Of a stretch of 64,000 nt of DNA, positions 43,977 through 53,459 are shown piece by piece (within the stretch, counting starts at the first letter, position 1; each line of letters opens with the position of its first letter). This stretch comes from Leisingera thetidis. GTDB taxonomy: Bacteria; Pseudomonadota; Alphaproteobacteria; Rhodobacterales; Rhodobacteraceae. Under the pieces are notes generated by a model, which saw nothing but the letters and a program-made list of their open reading frames with translations, made no database searches and was not told the origin of the DNA. The translations under genes were made by a program, and so were the position numbers. Location: the NCBI RefSeq assembly GCF_025857195.1, contig NZ_CP109787.1, positions 313,501 to 377,500 on the forward strand. Reading direction: 5' to 3'.

Positions 43977-44835
43977 CCGCCTGCCGGAGCCGCCGACCGT
44001 CTGGCTGCAAGCCCCGACCTACGGCAATTACGTTCCAACCCTGGCGGCCGCCGGTGCGCGCCATCAGGCGCTGCCCTACTACGACCCGCTGTGCAGCGAA
44101 CTCACATTTGACCAGATGCTGGACGGACCGAAGGCCGCACGCCCCGGCGATGTCTTCCTGATGCAGGGCGTCTGTCACAACCCGACGGGCGCGGACATGA
44201 GCGAAGACCAGTTCACAGCGCTTCTCGACACGCTTGAAGCCCTTGGGATCGTGCCTTGGGTCGACCTGGCCTACCTCGGCTTCGCGCAAGATTTCGACGC
44301 GGATTGCGCCATGGCACGCCAGATCGCAGAACGCTTTCCCGAATGCATTGTCTGCATCACCCTGTCAAAGTCCTTCGGCATTTACCGCGACCGCGCGGGG
44401 GCGCTGTTCGTCAAGACCCGCACCCGCGACCAGGCGGGTATCACCCGAGCCGTCACGGCCACCGCCCGTTCGGGGGCTTCGCACGCTTCGGACCATGGTC
44501 CGGCGGTGGTGCGGACAATCCTGCAGAATGTGGACATGAAGGCTCTCTGGTTGCGCGAACTCGACCAAATGCGCTAGCGCGTGGCGCGCATGCGCGAGCA
44601 GATCGTGGCGATAGAACAAAATATGTTCGGCACCCACCGGCTGGCATTTCTCGGGCGGCAGGTCGGGATGTTTTCGCTCCTGCCGCTAGGCGTCGCGCAG
44701 GAAATAGCGCTGACCCAGGACCACGGCATTCACGTCATTGAAGGCGGTCGGATCAACGTCGCGCGCCTCGGGAATGAAGATGTCCGTTGGTTGGTTGGCG
44801 CCGTTTGCGGGATCATGTCGAGGCCCTCCCGATGA
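43977..44835 (+). pseudogene. Aromatic amino acid (class I) aminotransferase remnant, 5' truncated
   Basis: Joined to proC by a deletion, the frame reads PPTVWLQAPTYGNYVPTLAAAG, then GVCHNPTGADMSEDQF, WVDLAYLGFAQDF and VCITLSKSFGIYRDRAGAL with the PLP lysine. It continues to an in-frame TAG at 44575-44577. Beyond it RVARMREQIVAIEQNMFG and VGMFSLLPLGVAQEI continue the C-terminal domain to 44835. The first ~100 residues are missing, so it cannot be a working TyrB-like transaminase. Confidence 0.87.
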
Positions 44836-45193
44836 AACACGCACGTGCATTTCGCCAGCCTGACGTCGGCTAAGTTGTCGAGGAACTTCGGTGAAGCGAA
44901 TGTCATGTGTGGATTTATTGGACCCCGCCTGATTGCAACGGTCTGTTTGGTTCCGGCTTCGAGGTCGCGATTGCTGATGTATATCCGGCTTCTTAGGGCG
45001 GCCCGATATTTCGTTGCCGCGAGCCCCGATGGAATTCCGCTTGCTTCTACCTCATCGCCCCTAAGGCATCGGTGCTGACCTTGCCGATCCACACATCAGG
45101 TTCGAGAAGCAACGGGCGTGACCCTTTTCCATCTCCTGGCAGATGTTGCAATATTCTGGGTAGCTCTCCTTTATTGACTTTCCGAGGTGCCGT
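44836..45193. other. Intergenic / IS end region, no gene recognised
   Basis: These 358 bases lie between the aminotransferase remnant and the stop of the IS110 transposase. They must include one end of that element, but I could not place the exact boundary. Confidence 0.45.
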
Positions 45194-46225
45194 TCAAGCG
45201 AACGACACGGCGGGTTCTGGGCGGTAGTTCTGATCTCTCGCTAAGAGCGACCAGACTATCCGAGCGTTCTTGTTAGTCAGTGCCACCGAGACGACATTCG
45301 GATGCCGCCGTTCGCGCATCCGCGCGATCCATTGGCTGCGCGTATCGGTTTTCCCGGCCGCCTTTCCAAGCACAGCTCGTGCGCCGTGGATCATCAGTGT
45401 GCGCAGGTATCGGTCGCCGCGCTTGCTGATCCCGAACAAGTGTGCTTTTCCACCGCTTGACCGTTGTTTTGGAACGAGCCCCAGCCACGCGGCAAATTGA
45501 CGACCATTCTTGAAGCAGGATTTATCACCGACTACTGCTACCAATGCCGTTGCTGTAATCGGGCCAACACCTTCGATTTGACCAATGCGCTGGCACATCT
45601 CATTGGCGCGGAAGAGGTTCTTGATCCGCCGGTTGTAGCCTGCAAGACGGCTGTCGAGTTCGGCCAGTTCCTCACGCATGTCGCGCAACATATCAATGAA
45701 GATCTCCCCAAATTCGCCCTGATTGCTATCGACGATTTCACTGAGGGCACGCCGGATGCGGGTGATGTCCCGCGCCACCACGACACCATGTTCCCCAAGC
45801 AAACCGCGGACTTGGTTTGCCAGCCGGGTGCGGTTTGCGACCACGCGCTGGCGGATACGGTGGACCGCCTGGATTTCAAGCTGTTCAGCCGACTTAGGGG
45901 GGACAAACCGCATTGATGGCCGGCCGGCAGCCTCGCAAATCGCTTCGGCATCGTTGCGATCGTTCTTGTTCGATTTCACATAAGGTTTCACGAACTGTGG
46001 AGAGATCAGCCGCACCTCGTGGCCCAAATCGGTCAGAACCCGTGCCCAAAAATGCGATCCGCAACAGGCTTCCATACCGACAATACAGGGCGGCAATTCT
46101 GCGAAGAACTGCGCAACAGCGTCTCGCCGGAGGGTCTTCCGGAAAACCACTTCTTCAGTCGTGCCCACTGCGTGAACTTCGAAAACGTACTTGGCCAGAT
46201 CCAGGCCGATCCTTTTGATTTGCAT
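45194..46225 (-). CDS. IS110-family transposase (intact)
   Basis: From ATG 46225 the product has 343 residues. The N-terminal DEDD domain shows GLDLAKYVFEVHAV, GMEACCGSHFWARVL and KNDRNDAEAICEAAGRP. The C-terminal Tnp20 domain has IEGVGPITATALVAVVG, FKNGRQFAAWLGLVPKQ and RSSGGKAHLFGISKRGDRYLR with the catalytic serine. No frameshift is seen. It is a different lineage from the IS110 element at 34132. Confidence 0.93.
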   Translation of the reverse strand: MQIKRIGLDLAKYVFEVHAVGTTEEVVFRKTLRRDAVAQFFAELPPCIVGMEACCGSHFWARVLTDLGHEVRLISPQFVKPYVKSNKNDRNDAEAICEAAGRPSMRFVPPKSAEQLEIQAVHRIRQRVVANRTRLANQVRGLLGEHGVVVARDITRIRRALSEIVDSNQGEFGEIFIDMLRDMREELAELDSRLAGYNRRIKNLFRANEMCQRIGQIEGVGPITATALVAVVGDKSCFKNGRQFAAWLGLVPKQRSSGGKAHLFGISKRGDRYLRTLMIHGARAVLGKAAGKTDTRSQWIARMRERRHPNVVSVALTNKNARIVWSLLARDQNYRPEPAVSFA

Positions 46226-46543
46226 GTTATGATCCTCCAATTCTCCATTCGAAGATACGCCGCCCGAGGGCGGCGGGGCCCATACCATTGCTCCTGCAGA
46301 GCAAGACATTCAGAATAGTCAGTTGCAGAGCCCCCCGGAATTTTTATGCCGGTATCTTACCAAGGCGCAGTGGCAGTGGCTTGCTATCGGTTTCAAGCAA
46401 TACGCTCTGTTGCAAATTTCGCCAGACGGTAATCAGCCAGTGGCCTGCGCCTCAAACCGCCTGCTGGAGCAAAATGTTGCTTCCGGGCTATTGCGGGTGA
46501 TTGTATTGGACTGCCAAACCCTTGCTTTGAAAGGCCCCGATGC
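46226..46543. other. IS110 upstream end and Lrp promoter region
   Basis: These 318 bases hold the non-coding end of the IS110 element (a CCGCCC-GAGGGCGG hairpin lies near 46260) and the promoter of the Lrp gene at 46544. The element boundary is not placed. Confidence 0.45.
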
Positions 46544-47035
46544 ATGGACAAGTTCAGCCTTGATGCGACCGATATCCGCATCCTCAGCGCAGTCCAGAAG
46601 CACGGCCAGCTTAGCAAAACCAAGCTTGCGGAGATCGTCAACTTGTCGCCAACCCCGTGCTGGGCCCGGCTTACGAAATTGAAAGCAGCCGGGTTCATCC
46701 GCGGCTATCACGCCGACGTTGCACTCGACCGGGTCTGTGATTTCACGCAGGTGGTCGTGACCGTCTCTCTCACACATCACCGCAAGTCTGATTTTGACCG
46801 TTTCGAGGGCCATATCCGAAAGCTGGACGAGGTCACCGAATGCATCGCCACAGGCGGTGGCATGGATTACGTCATGAAGGTCTTTACACCAAGCCTGGCA
46901 GCATTTCAGGAGTTGATGGAAACCCTGCTGGCGGCCGAACTGGGGATTGACCGCTACATGACTTACATCGTGACGCGCCACGTCAAATCCGCCCAGCCGA
47001 ATCTTTCCGGGTTGGCGGCCAGGTCCGGCAAATGA
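46544..47035 (+). CDS. Lrp/AsnC-family transcriptional regulator
   Basis: This 163-residue regulator has the HTH DIRILSAVQKHGQLSKTKLAEIVNLSPTPCWARLTKLKAAGFI and an RAM domain with TQVVVTVSLTHHRKSDFD and MDYVMKVFTPSLAAFQELME. It is complete. It precedes the DmdA-like operon on the same strand by 162 bp and may control it, although it could equally be the partner of a gene lost in the neighbouring rearrangements. Confidence 0.93.
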   Translation: MDKFSLDATDIRILSAVQKHGQLSKTKLAEIVNLSPTPCWARLTKLKAAGFIRGYHADVALDRVCDFTQVVVTVSLTHHRKSDFDRFEGHIRKLDEVTECIATGGGMDYVMKVFTPSLAAFQELMETLLAAELGIDRYMTYIVTRHVKSAQPNLSGLAARSGK

Positions 47036-47197
47036 CCGGAAGCGTCTGAACGGTCTGCAAGCCTGTCTGACATCAGTCCGTTTGGTCTGCCCAGGTCTTG
47101 TTTTTCAGTCCGCTCCCGGCCCGCCTGTGTGGGTAATCCTTCACCCAGTTCAAACAGTCCGCGGCAGATCGGGTCGCCGGTGCAAAGGGTGAAAGAC

Positions 47198-48340
47198 ATG
47201 ACGCAATCAAACAGTTTCGGGTTCGGCACACAGATCCGCAAATCCCCCTATTTCGACGCCACCGTGCGCTGGGGCGCCAAGAGTTTCTCGGTGTACAACC
47301 ACATGTACATCCCGCGCGATTTCGGCGATCCGGAGCAGAACTTCTGGAACCTGGTGAACGACGCGATCCTGTGCGATGTGGCGGTCGAGCGCCAGGTGGA
47401 GATCACCGGTCCGGATGCGGCGAAATTCGTGCAGATGCTGACCCCGCGCGACCTGTCGAAAATGGCGGTGGGCCAGTGCAAATACATCCTGATCACCAAT
47501 GCCGATGGCGGCATCCTGAACGACCCGATCCTCCTGCGGCTGGCGGAGAACCACTTCTGGATCTCGCTGGCAGACAGCGACATTCTGCTGTGGGCGCAGG
47601 GCGTGGCGGTGCATTCCGGCATGGATGTCACCATCGGCGAGCCCGATGTTTCGCCGCTGCAGCTGCAGGGGCCGAAATCGGGTGAGATCATGCGCGCGCT
47701 GTTCGGCGACAGCATCATGGATCTGAAATACTACTGGCTGCGCGAGGTTGATCTGGACGGTATTCCGCTGATCGTGTCCCGCACCGGCTGGTCCAGCGAA
47801 CTGGGATATGAGCTGTACCTACAGGACGGGTCGCGCGGTGATGAGCTGTGGGAAAAGATCATGGCAGCGGGGGAGCCGTTCGGGCTGAAGCCCGGCCATA
47901 CCTCCTCGATCCGCCGTATCGAGGGCGGCATGCTGTCTTACCACGCTGACGCCGATATCAACACCAACCCCTATGAGCTTGGGCTGGACCGGCTGGTGAA
48001 CCTCGATATGGAAGCCAGCTTCATCGGCAAGACGGCCCTGCGGGAAATCAAGGAGCAAGGCGTCAGCCGCAAGCAAGTGGGCCTGATCATTGAAGGCGCA
48101 CCGTTGACCGGGCCCAACACCACCTTCTGGCCGGTCAGCAAGGATGGCACTGCCATCGGCAAGGTCACCTCTGCCGTCTATTCGCCGCGTCTGAAACAGA
48201 ACATCGCCCTGGCGATGGTTGCTGCAGAGGACGCCGTCATCGGATCTGCGGTTGAGGTCATGACCGGTTCCGGCCAGGCCCGCGCCACCGTCGTGGAGCG
48301 GCCATTCTTCGACCCGAAAAAGACCCTCGCCGCTGCCTGA
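47198..48340 (+). CDS. DmdA-like aminomethyltransferase-family demethylase
   Basis: ATG 47198 gives 380 residues. The GcvT-type fold is clear, and the details resemble DMSP demethylase more than glycine cleavage T protein: RIRKSPYFDATVRWG, FSVYNHMYIPRDF, VERQVEITGPDAAKFVQMLTPRDLSKM and GGILNDPILLRLAENHFWIS. ADSDILLWAQGV, EPDVSPLQLQGPKSGEIM and IRRIEGGMLSY follow. DmdA moves a methyl group from DMSP to tetrahydrofolate. The adjacent hydratase and acyl-CoA ligase genes match the logic of the DMSP demethylation route. Whether DMSP or another methylated sulfonium/ammonium compound is the substrate cannot be decided by eye. Confidence 0.8.
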   Translation: MTQSNSFGFGTQIRKSPYFDATVRWGAKSFSVYNHMYIPRDFGDPEQNFWNLVNDAILCDVAVERQVEITGPDAAKFVQMLTPRDLSKMAVGQCKYILITNADGGILNDPILLRLAENHFWISLADSDILLWAQGVAVHSGMDVTIGEPDVSPLQLQGPKSGEIMRALFGDSIMDLKYYWLREVDLDGIPLIVSRTGWSSELGYELYLQDGSRGDELWEKIMAAGEPFGLKPGHTSSIRRIEGGMLSYHADADINTNPYELGLDRLVNLDMEASFIGKTALREIKEQGVSRKQVGLIIEGAPLTGPNTTFWPVSKDGTAIGKVTSAVYSPRLKQNIALAMVAAEDAVIGSAVEVMTGSGQARATVVERPFFDPKKTLAAA

Positions 48341-48372
48341 CGCAGACAGAGTTCACGAACAGGGATTCCGCG

Positions 48373-48822
48373 ATGTCCGATCTTTCCATCCAGCTGCATT
48401 GGCAGCGGGCCGAACCCGTACTGCAAACCGGCCGTTACTCGAACGCCCACACGGTGCAGTACAACAACAGCTATGATGTCCAAGTGGACTCCGCCCCCGA
48501 CTGGGGCGGAGATCCGGGCAACACCAACCCGGAACAGGCGCTGGCCTCGGCCCTGTCCAGCTGCCACATGATGACCTTCCTGGCTCTGGCGGCCAAGGCC
48601 GGCTGGCCGGTGGCCACTTACCACGACTATGCGGAGGCGCATCTGGGCAAGAACCCCAAGGGCCAGATGTCGGTGACACGCATTGATCTGCACCCGGTGG
48701 TGCGCTTCGACACCGGCTTCTCCGTCAGTCCCAAGGAGCTGGAGGAGATGCAGGACCGCGCCCACCGCTATTGCTTTATTGCCAATACGCTTGCCGACAG
48801 CGTCGAGATCAACATCCGCTGA
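48373..48822 (+). CDS. OsmC-family protein
   Basis: The 149-residue protein has the OsmC/Ohr core. NPEQALASALSSCHMMTFLALAAKAGWPV carries the first reactive cysteine, and the second lies near the C-terminus in MQDRAHRYCFIANTL. Such proteins reduce organic hydroperoxides with thiols. It lies 32 bp after the DmdA-like gene in the same operon. A protective role against peroxides or reactive sulfur species is an inference. Confidence 0.9.
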   Translation: MSDLSIQLHWQRAEPVLQTGRYSNAHTVQYNNSYDVQVDSAPDWGGDPGNTNPEQALASALSSCHMMTFLALAAKAGWPVATYHDYAEAHLGKNPKGQMSVTRIDLHPVVRFDTGFSVSPKELEEMQDRAHRYCFIANTLADSVEINIR

Positions 48823-48844
48823 GCCCCGGAAAAGGAGATGCCCT

Positions 48845-49645
48845 GTGCAACAGCAAGACATTTTGCTGCGTGACCTGGATGACGATGGCATCCTGCGCCT
48901 GACCCTGAACGATGCCGGGCGGCGCAATGCGCTGTCCGAGACGATGCTGGAAACCCTGGCCAACGCCCTTGCTGTAGCAGGGGAAGACCCGCAGGTACGT
49001 GTCATCATCCTGGCCGCAAACGGTCCGGCATTTTGCGCGGGGCATGATCTGAAGGAAATGACCGCCGGACGCGCAGCCACGGACGGCGGGCGGGCCTATT
49101 TTGCCAAGGTGATGGCGATGTGCTCTGCCACCATGCAAGCCATTATGAACTGCCCCAAGCCGGTGATTGCCGAGGTCACAGGGATTGCCACCGCGGCAGG
49201 CTGCCAGCTGGTAGCCAGCTGTGATCTGGCCCTTGCCGAGGACACCGCGCAGTTCAGCACGCCGGGGGTGCATATCGGCCTGTTCTGTTCGACGCCGATG
49301 GTGGCGCTGTCACGCAATGTCTTCAGCAAGCATGCAATGGAAATGCTGCTGACCGGCGACATGACCCCGGCCCGGCGGGCAGAGGAGATCGGCCTGATCA
49401 ACCGCGCCGTTCCACCCGCAGGGCTGCGGCAGGCCACGATGGAGATGGCCCGCAAGATCGCGTCCAAGTCGGTGATGACCCTGGCCACCGGCAAACGCGC
49501 TTTCTATGCGCAGCGCGAGATGCCCCTGGCCGACGCCTATACCTATGCTTCCGGCGTGATGGTCGACAACATGCTCGCCCGCGATGCCGAAGAGGGCATC
49601 GGCGCCTTCCTCGAAAAACGCCGCCCCCAATGGCAGGATCACTGA
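48845..49645 (+). CDS. Enoyl-CoA hydratase/isomerase family protein (ECHDC3-like)
   Basis: The start is GTG 48845, with AAGGAG at 48832-48837 seven bases upstream; no ATG fits, since the open frame extends into the previous gene. The 266-residue crotonase has LTLNDAGRRNALSETML, AANGPAFCAGHDLKEM (oxyanion hole) and EVTGIATAAGCQLVASCDLALAED, then GVHIGLFCSTPMVALSRN. The usual catalytic glutamate in GCELA reads GCQLV, as in ECHDC3-type proteins. This departs from the two-glutamate site of DmdD, so hydratase activity is not certain. It sits between the OsmC and acyl-CoA ligase genes. Confidence 0.88.
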   Translation: MQQQDILLRDLDDDGILRLTLNDAGRRNALSETMLETLANALAVAGEDPQVRVIILAANGPAFCAGHDLKEMTAGRAATDGGRAYFAKVMAMCSATMQAIMNCPKPVIAEVTGIATAAGCQLVASCDLALAEDTAQFSTPGVHIGLFCSTPMVALSRNVFSKHAMEMLLTGDMTPARRAEEIGLINRAVPPAGLRQATMEMARKIASKSVMTLATGKRAFYAQREMPLADAYTYASGVMVDNMLARDAEEGIGAFLEKRRPQWQDH

Positions 49646-49649
49646 GACC

Positions 49650-50902
49650 ATGACGGAAAACCCGTACAACACCGGTCTGGACCGCACTCCCGCGAACTAT
49701 CAGCCGCTGACGCCGCTGACCTTCCTGGAACGCGCCGCCAGCGTCTTTCCGGGCCACACGGCGATCGTGCATGGGTCCCTGCGGCGCAGCTATGCGGAGT
49801 TTTTTGCGCGGTCGCGGCGGCTTGCCTCGGCCTTGGCCAAGAACGGGATCGGCCGCGGCGACACCGTGTCTGTCATGCTGCCCAATACGCCGGCCATGCT
49901 GGCATGCCACTAGGGCGTGCCGATGTGCGGCGCGGTGCTGCACTCGATCAACACAAGGCTGGATGCAGCGGTCATTGCGTTCCAGCTCGACCACGCGATG
50001 TCGAAACTGGTGATCGTGGACCGGGAATTCATGCCGCTGATGCAGGAGGCGCTGGCGCTTGCCACGGTCTCGCCGGTTCTGATCCAGTATGATGACCCAG
50101 AGTATGACGGTGTGTCGGCAGATGCAGAGGCCGCCGACTACGAGGTGTTTCTGACCCGCGGCAACCCGGATTTCGCCTGGCTGATGCCGGAGGACGAATG
50201 GGATGCGATCTCGATCAACTACACCTCCGGCACCACCGGCGACCCCAAAGGCGTGGTTTCGCACCACCGGGGCGCCTATCTGCTGGCGCAGGGCAAAGCG
50301 CTGACCACCTCGATGCAGAAGCACGCGGTCTATCTCTGGACCCTGCCGATGTTCCACTGCAACGGCTGGTGCTTCCCATGGACACTGTCCGCCATCGCAG
50401 GCACCCATGTGTGCTTGCGGCAAGTGCGGGCAGAACCCATCTGGAACGCCCTGGCGGACGAGGGCGTGACCCACCTGTGCGGCGCCCCCATTGTGATGTC
50501 GCTGCTGGTCTCGGCGCCGGAAGAGGCCAAGCGCAATCTCGACCAGCAGGTGCAGTTCTTCACCGCCGCCGCGCCGCCGCCGGAAAGCCTGCTGGCGGAC
50601 ATGAAGGCCGCAGGCTTTGAGGTGACCCACCTTTGCGGGCTGACGGAAACCTACGGTCCTGCGGTGGTCAATGACTGGCACCACAGCTGGTCGGATCTGC
50701 CGCCTGCCGAACAGGCCGCACTGAAGGCGCGCCAAGGCGTGCGCTACCTGCCGCTGGAACAGCTGGATGTGCTGGACCCGGAGACGATGCGGCCGGTGCC
50801 GCGCGACGGCCAGACCATAGGCGAGGTCATGTTCCGCGGAAACGTCGTGATGAAGGGCTACTTCCGCAACCCCAAGGCGACCGAGGAAGCCTTTGCCTCA
50901 AG
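49650..50902 (+). pseudogene. AMP-dependent acyl-CoA ligase (DmdB-like position), broken
   Basis: The reading begins MTENPYNTGLDRTPANYQPLTPLTFLERAA, 4 bp after the hydratase gene. At 49911-49913 a TAG replaces the codon expected for tyrosine (ACHYGVP context). Reading resumes in the same frame: MCGAVLHSINTRLD, the P-loop SINYTSGTTGDPKGVVSHHRGAY, and FRGNVVMKGYFRNPKATEEAFA. There the gene is cut off by IS110 sequence at about 50902, so the C-terminal lid domain is gone. It normally would activate a carboxylic acid as acyl-CoA for the neighbouring hydratase. Confidence 0.9.
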
Positions 50903-50986
50903 GATCATTCCGCCCTCGGCATCGACAACACAGATGCTGGTCATCTCGAGTGAAACGTCGAGGCCCACATACAATACTCTGGTCAT
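50903..50986 (-). pseudogene. IS110-family transposase, N-terminal fragment
   Basis: The minus strand from ATG 50986 reads MTRVLYVGLDVSLEMTSICV then VDAEGGMILEA, the RuvC-like N-terminus of an IS110 transposase. It stops at the junction with the acyl-CoA ligase gene. The rest of the element is missing. Confidence 0.8.
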
Positions 50987-51065
50987 GGTCGTTCTCCCGG
51001 TCATGGATTTACCGGCAAGAAGACTACCGGCGAATCCGGGGACTGAGCCCCGATTACGCCATCTG

Positions 51066-51222
51066 AGTGAGCACCTGTTCGCCAACCTGCGCCACGCCCG
51101 GGAGCTGATCGCGGCCTGGCCCATGCGCGTGCCGTGATCGCTGCCTGGGCGGCCGGCTGCCACACGGAACGCCCGCATTCGGCGTTGGACTGCCTGACCC
51201 CGGCCGATTATGCGCGCCCCCT
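51066..51222 (+). pseudogene. IS3-family OrfB, C-terminal fragment
   Basis: SEHLFANLRHARELIAAW is followed, after a short frame-disrupting segment, by HTERPHSALDCLTPADYARP. These are the last motifs of IS3 transposases. Both ends of the element are gone. Confidence 0.75.
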
Positions 51223-51343
51223 GGCCACCGCAACCGCCCGCCCCGCTGCGCGAGATGAAAGCTCCGCGCGCCGGGCGATTGCTCAACCTGCGCTGATCGG
51301 CATAAAAAGCAACCGGGCTCCGGTCGCGGCTGGATGAACGTTC

Positions 51344-51516
51344 AGTGGCAGGTCACCTGAAATATAAGGCCGAGGGGCAGCTTCACGAACATGTGGTTGC
51401 CGACGCTCTGTCCAAGATCATTGAAATCAATGCCAAAGAACAATCGCGCTTTGGAACGGCTTTAGCCGCACAGACGCCTGCCGGCTTGATTTGGGCACAT
51501 CATTCCCGCCGCTGAG
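51344..51516 (+). pseudogene. Open fragment of unknown origin upstream of tniB
   Basis: About 57 codons are open (KYKAEGQLHEHVVADALSKI then AKEQSRFGTALAAQTPAG) and end with TGA at 51514-51516. I do not recognise the family. Its place just before tniB would suit the 3' end of a tniA-type transposase gene, which is only a guess. Confidence 0.25.
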
Positions 51517-51607
51517 GCACAGGAATGCCAGGGAACACAAACGTCTGAGAACCTGCTTGAGAACAACCGCCAGCAAAGCGGCAGAAGCGGTGACTGGAGT
51601 TTTGACG

Positions 51608-52207
51608 ATGACAAATGAAACTCACATCCATATGGCGAATCCGCGGGCCAAATTTATCCGGCATCGCGCCTATCGTGAGCTGAGAGAACAGTTCGATCTC
51701 CAACTCTGCAGGCGCCGCGCTGCGTTGGAAGCAGGGATGGCATTCGAAGCCGGGGCAATCGCTTTGACCGGCGCACCAGGCAGCGGCAGAACCACTGCCG
51801 TCGATCACGCCATCAGCATGCGCAATGATCTGATCCTGCCTAAACACAAGATGGAAACTTGCGAAGTCGTCCAGATACAGGTGCCATCCCCGGCAACATT
51901 GAAAACCGGTGGCGGAACATTGTCCGATGCGCTTGGCTATGAGCTTATGCGCGACAAATCAGCGGCCCTGATCTGGCAGCATGCGCGCAAGCTGCTGAAA
52001 GAGCGCAGAACGTTGTTTGTCCACTTGGATGAGGTGCAGGACATTTATTTGTCAAAGGGCGATCAAGCGCGAAGCGAGGTGTTAAACACGCTTAAATCGA
52101 TCATGAACAACAAGGATTGGCCCGTTGGGCTGATCCTTTCCGGTACGCCCGACCTGCTTCACATGATCAACGCTGACCGGCAGCTGCAGCGCCGTGTTTC
52201 CGTCTGA
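51608..52207 (+). pseudogene. TniB-like AAA ATPase, truncated
   Basis: From ATG 51608 the 199-residue product shows AIALTGAPGSGRTTAVDHAI (Walker A), LFVHLDEVQDIYLSKGDQARSEVLNTLKSIMNNKDWPVGLILSGTPDLL (Walker B, sensor) and the arginine finger region QLQRRVSV. It then stops. Full TniB proteins of Tn5053/Tn402-like transposons are about 100 residues longer. The rest was probably removed by the IS3 remnant that follows. Confidence 0.8.
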
Positions 52208-52499
52208 TTGCTGACCCACTTCCCGTTTTCGGCTCGCGCGCTCTGTTGCGTTTGATCTGTCTTCCTTTTCCGGAAAATCAGGGCTGATTTGCAGGTCAGA
52301 CGCCGAAGGCGCCTGTTCCTGCTGATCCGCCACGTGGCGAACGCGGGAGGGGGCGCGGCAATGCTGTTCGACAGGGTAGGTGCGGCCCGCAGGCGCAGCT
52401 GAGGACGCGGCCCTATCCAATAGGGGTGCCCGAGGGGGAGGGCAGCGCCCTCACCTGAGCAGCCCCGTTTGAGTGGTTCGAATTGAAAGTTAGTGCATG

Positions 52500-52946
52500 G
52501 TTGGCGTTGGCCCGTCGGGGCGATGGCCTCTGGCGCAGGCGGGCGGCAGCCCAGAGCACTGTGGGGCCGCTTGGTGTTGCAGTGTTTCCTCCAGCTTTCG
52601 ATAATGATCCGGGCCTCGCGCAGCGAATGGAAGGTTTCACCGTTCAGCGCTTCCTCCCGCATCCGCCCATTGAAACTCTCGCAGTATCCGTTGTCCCAGG
52701 GCGATCCAGGCTCGATGCATGCGGGCTTGGCCCCGACAGCTTTGATCCGGCTTCTGACATCCTCGGCAATGAGTTCGGGCCCATTTCCGGCCGGATATAT
52801 GCTGGCACGCCACGCAGGATAGACAGGTCTGCCAGTTCATCGATGACCTCGTTTGCGTTCAGCTTCCGCTGCACCCGGATTGCAAGGCATTCCCGGCTGT
52901 ACTCGTCCGGAATGTTCAATGTTCCGAAAGCCCTGCCGTCGCCCAT
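52500..52946 (-). pseudogene. IS3-family OrfB remnant (frameshifted)
   Basis: The minus strand reads DGRAFGTLNIPDEYSRECLAIRVQRKLN and LADLSILRGVPAYIRPEMGP in one frame. It then shifts to EEALNGETFHSLREARIIIE and NTKRPHSALGCRPPAPE in another. All are C-terminal DDE-domain motifs of IS3 transposases. It abuts the truncated tniB. Confidence 0.8.
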
Positions 52947-53459
52947 TGGGCTAGAACCAATGGCGCCTCAATGGGCAACTCCGTTTGGTGATGAGCGAAG
53001 CCGTACGGCCAGCCGCTCGGTCATGGCATCGGCCTGCGCCTGCGCGTCTCCGGTTGCCAGCAAGGGCATTGCCGCGCAGGTGGCGGCGGCAACCAGGGGG
53101 AGCCGTTGAAAGTTCCCTTGTGGCTGACCAGCGGGGACAGACCCTAACGCGAGGCGTTGGTCATTAGCTCCATGATTCCCGCCCGCAAATGGCACCGCCG
53201 GGCAGGCCGGGATCAGAGCTGCCGCCTGGCGTCTGGCGGGAAAGGGCGCAATCAGCCTTCAGGCAGCTTTGTGCAGCGTCGCCCCGCGGACCGCTCATGC
53301 CTCCGCGCCGCGCAATTGACCGTTGGACCGGACGCAACGCAAACCCCGCCAATCCGGGCAGCGTCCAAATCCGGCATCTATGAGCTCAGCCTTGCAGGCT
53401 TTATCGGGCGGGGCGTATCATGTGCGGATCTTTGATTGGATCCGGAAACGAAGCACTCC
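52947..53459. other. Region without an intact gene
   Basis: These 513 bases hold no intact gene. On the minus strand around 53130-52990 there is a signal-peptide-like segment (LPLVAAATCAAMPLLATGDAQAQA) with no gene body after it, perhaps the cut-off start of an exported protein. The promoter of the LysR gene lies near 53400. Confidence 0.4.

Noticed and set aside
41585..44038. Minus-strand frame of 817 codons
   Set aside because: Only the last 159 codons (from 42064) are a real Lrp regulator. The rest is antisense to the alcohol dehydrogenase and proC remnant.
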